NCBI GenBank assembly: GCA_934700375.1
Contig: CAKUXT010000114.1
Span: 1-6,502, forward strand
Reading direction: 5' to 3'
DNA length: 6,502 nucleotides
Source: an uncultured Bacilli bacterium
Lineage (GTDB): Bacteria; Bacillota_I; Bacilli_A; RFN20; CAG-288
The notes beneath the pieces were generated by a model. That model did no database searches and had not been told where the DNA came from. It saw nothing but the letters and a program-made list of their open reading frames with translations. Below are positions 4,450 to 6,502 of this stretch, piece by piece (within the stretch, counting starts at the first letter, position 1; the number at the start of each line of letters is the position of its first letter). The position numbers were made by a program, and so were the translations under genes.

Positions 4450-6018
4450 ATGGCAAACTTAAAAATCGAACATCTTGATAAAATCTATCCTAACAAATTT
4501 CAGGCGGTCTATGATTTCAATCTGGAAATCAATGATCAGGATTTTGTAGTCTTTGTCGGTCCTTCCGGTTGTGGTAAATCCACAACTCTCCGTATGATTG
4601 CAGGACTGGAAGATGTGACTTCCGGTAAAATCTATATCGACGGAGAGCTGGTCAATTTCATTGAACCGAAAGACAGAAATATTGCAATGGTCTTCCAGTC
4701 CTATGCTCTTTATCCGAACATGAATGTTTTCGATAACCTCGCTTTTGGACTGAAGATGAGAAAGAAGAAGATACCTGTCCTTGATGAAACAGATCCGAAC
4801 TATCCGACCTATGTTTCACTCAAGGAAGAGATTGTCTCATTGAAGGAAAAGATGAGAAAAGACAAGAGACAGAATGAGGATGTCTCCTCTTTGGAAAAAG
4901 AAATCTTTGAAAAAGAGATTGAACTCTACAATCTTCAGGAACGTATCAAGAAGGTCAAAGAGATCAATCAGAAAAAGGTCAAAGAGATCACTTCTGAAAT
5001 CGAAAGTGCCAATAAGAGCATTGCAAAGTATAAGGCCGACATCGAAAAGATCAAGGCTGAAATAGAGAAGTTCTCTTCCCGTATTGAAACAGAAAAGAAC
5101 GAGAAGAAAATCGCTAAGACAAAAGAGAATATCGAAACTCTTAAACAAGGCATCTCTTTATACGAAAAGAAAATCGAAGCCACTGAATCCCTTCTTGCTC
5201 TCGATCAGAAGAAACTTGATTTCTACGCCAATACTCCGCTTGAAAAATACAAGTATCAGCGTCATTCAAAAGATGAGATCACAAGAAAGATTCATGAAGT
5301 CAGCAAGATTTTAGGAATCGATGAATACTTGGCAAGAAAGCCATCTACGCTCAGCGGCGGTCAGAGACAGAGAGTCGCTATCGGACGTGCGATTGTAAGA
5401 AACCCCAAGGTCTTCCTCATGGATGAACCTCTCTCTAACCTCGATGCCAAGCTCCGTGTTCAGATGAGACAGGAAATCATCAGAATCCATCGCGAGATCG
5501 GTGCAACGACGATCTATGTCACACACGATCAGCAGGAAGCGATGACGATGGCCAACAAAATCGTCGTCATGAAAGACGGCCATATGATGCAGGTCGGAAC
5601 ACCGCAGGAAGTCTTCAAGCATCCTTTGAACAAGTTTGTCGCAGGCTTCATCGGAACGCCTCAGATGAATTTCATCGAGGCTAAGGTGAATGGTGATGTT
5701 CTCTCCTTTGATGACAAGACCTTTGCTCTTGATGAGAATCAGAAGAAAATCCTCTCCTCCTATCAGGGAAAAGATATCATCTTCGGTGTCAGACCGGATA
5801 GTATCGAACTGAAGGATGATGGCGCCTATGAAGCAAAAGTCGATATGGTTGAGCTTGTAGGCTGCGATAAGATTGTGTATCTTGATATGAACCATAGAAA
5901 GATGATCTTAAAGGTCAAAAACTATGTTTCTGTCAAGCAGGGAAGTGTCATTCGTTTTGATTTCTGTTCAGATAAGGTTTATTTCTTTGACAAAGACAGT
6001 GAAATCGCTCTGTATTAA
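4450..6018 (+). CDS. msmK: Carbohydrate ABC transporter ATP-binding protein with long coiled-coil insert (MsmK/UgpC/MalK type, 522 aa)
   Basis: The cytoplasmic ATPase subunit that powers binding-protein-dependent sugar import; MsmK-type subunits often serve several permeases. Motifs: Walker A GPSGCGKST (37-45), Q-loop VFQSYALYP (Gln 83), signature LSGGQRQR (301-308), Walker B VFLMDEP with Asp 325 and Glu 326, D-loop SNLDAK, and H-loop His 359 in YVTHDQQEAM. FIGTPQMNF (400-408) leads into a C-terminal OB/TOBE-type regulatory domain to 522. All catalytic residues are present. Family members are usually about 370 residues. The excess is one insert, about residues 106-272, between FGLKMRK and SKDEITRKIHEVSKILGID, with a Lys/Glu-rich heptad-like stretch at about 122-257. 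The frame is continuous, so this is neither a frameshift nor a fusion of two genes. The start has only a weak AAAGAGA ribosome site (4437-4443). No permease or binding-protein gene is in view. The symbol is by family; UgpC is equally possible. Confidence 0.9.
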   Translation: MANLKIEHLDKIYPNKFQAVYDFNLEINDQDFVVFVGPSGCGKSTTLRMIAGLEDVTSGKIYIDGELVNFIEPKDRNIAMVFQSYALYPNMNVFDNLAFGLKMRKKKIPVLDETDPNYPTYVSLKEEIVSLKEKMRKDKRQNEDVSSLEKEIFEKEIELYNLQERIKKVKEINQKKVKEITSEIESANKSIAKYKADIEKIKAEIEKFSSRIETEKNEKKIAKTKENIETLKQGISLYEKKIEATESLLALDQKKLDFYANTPLEKYKYQRHSKDEITRKIHEVSKILGIDEYLARKPSTLSGGQRQRVAIGRAIVRNPKVFLMDEPLSNLDAKLRVQMRQEIIRIHREIGATTIYVTHDQQEAMTMANKIVVMKDGHMMQVGTPQEVFKHPLNKFVAGFIGTPQMNFIEAKVNGDVLSFDDKTFALDENQKKILSSYQGKDIIFGVRPDSIELKDDGAYEAKVDMVELVGCDKIVYLDMNHRKMILKVKNYVSVKQGSVIRFDFCSDKVYFFDKDSEIALY

Positions 6019-6033
6019 TGAAAGGGGAAAACG

Positions 6034-6502
6034 ATGAATACTAGAAAACCTAAGATCGGTGTGTTGTTGCTTTGCCCGCCCAGATTCCATGATTTAGGAG
6101 AAGGAACCATCCACGGAACATATGATGAAAGAAAGAAGATTGTCAGTGAAGATATCCTGAAGCATTTTGATTATGCGGATGTTGTCTATCCTGGACTTGT
6201 CTATACAAAAGAAGATATGGAAAAGACCATCCTTCTTTTCAAAGAGAAGGAAGTCGATATGGTCTTTGCTCACTTCTTAAGCTGGAGCGATGATTTCGCT
6301 TGGGTGAGATTCTTAAGAGATTGCAATGATGTTCCGATGGTCTATGCAACAATCATCCGTGACCATTTAGGATTCGAAAACAGTTTTACCGAAGATACTT
6401 TTATTGAATTCCTCGCTGCCGGCGGCATCGTCGGTTCCTTAGAGGGAAGCGGAGATTTGAGAAGATTCCATCGTGAAAAGGTGTTGAATCTTGTTGGTCT
6501 TG
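6034..6502 (+). CDS. L-fucose/L-arabinose isomerase-like protein, N-terminal part (cut by window end)
   Basis: A reading frame of 156 complete codons continues past the window. The ATG at 6034 follows AAAGGGG (6021-6027) and lies 15 bases after the ATPase stop, so the two are probably co-transcribed. The start IGVLLLCPPRFHDLGEGT, followed by FAHFLSWSDDFAWVRFLRD, the predicted alternating strands and helices, and GGIVGSLEGSGDLRRF near the visible end, resemble the N-terminal substrate-binding domains of the L-fucose/L-arabinose isomerase superfamily. These enzymes interconvert aldoses and ketoses with a divalent metal ion and usually have 450-500 residues, so about a third is visible. The metal-binding residues lie beyond the window, so neither activity nor substrate can be stated. 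The next best alternative is another periplasmic-binding-protein-like sugar protein. Its place next to a sugar-transport ATPase supports a role in carbohydrate catabolism. Confidence 0.6.
   Translation, partial: MNTRKPKIGVLLLCPPRFHDLGEGTIHGTYDERKKIVSEDILKHFDYADVVYPGLVYTKEDMEKTILLFKEKEVDMVFAHFLSWSDDFAWVRFLRDCNDVPMVYATIIRDHLGFENSFTEDTFIEFLAAGGIVGSLEGSGDLRRFHREKVLNLVGL

Noticed and set aside
4765..5265. The ATPase insert as a frameshift, inserted mobile element or fusion of two genes
   Set aside because: The frame is continuous, codon use looks like that of the flanks, no terminal repeats or recombinase fragments are seen, and the ATPase motifs on both sides are intact.
5311..5895. 194-codon reading frame on the minus strand
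   Set aside because: It lies entirely antisense to the conserved C-terminal half of the ABC ATPase, whose motifs are unmistakable. The His/Asp-rich product is a typical shadow of such coding sequence.

Overview
The window looks like the chromosome of a low- to moderate-GC Firmicute. It uses the standard genetic code: Trp is TGG, and TGA ends the first gene. Good AGGAGG-type ribosome binding sites, TATAAT promoters and U-tailed hairpins support this. The sugar-ABC ATPase carries a long Lys/Glu-rich insert, a trait I associate with Mollicutes and their Erysipelotrichia relatives. An Erysipelotrichia-like gut or host-associated organism is therefore my best guess, but it is an inference.

Layout, all genes on the + strand. 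Positions 1-140 hold a GC-richer segment that can fold (3-56), a cre-like operator (69-82) and a promoter (88-117). Positions 141-1214 encode a 357-residue secreted, C-terminally anchored surface protein, closed by a terminator (1237-1273). Positions 1276-1465 have no convincing gene but several inverted and direct repeats. A promoter at 1466-1494 has a LacI/CcpA-type operator inside its spacer. It drives 1520-4384, a 954-residue multidomain surface protein that is a larger paralogue of the first. A hairpin at 4399-4434 separates this from 4450-6018, a MsmK/UgpC/MalK-type sugar ABC ATPase of 522 residues with an insert of about 165 residues, mostly coiled coil. Fifteen bases later, a probable L-fucose/L-arabinose isomerase-like gene starts at 6034 and runs off the window.

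The two surface proteins share the signal peptide core, an N-terminal domain with a conserved Cys pair, a membrane-proximal InlB-type repeat, and an unusual tail (KKGC-x-GS, hydrophobic stretch, KKKK) with no LPXTG motif. The larger one has additional beta-sandwich and Ig-like modules between these shared ends.

Carbohydrate use links the window: apparent catabolite-control operators before both surface genes, beta-sandwich modules that resemble carbohydrate-binding domains, a sugar-transport ATPase and a sugar isomerase. A surface glycan-binding and sugar-uptake locus is a reasonable hypothesis, but no binding specificity can be read from the sequence. The strongest candidates for something little described are the Cys-containing anchoring tail and the coiled-coil insert in the ATPase.
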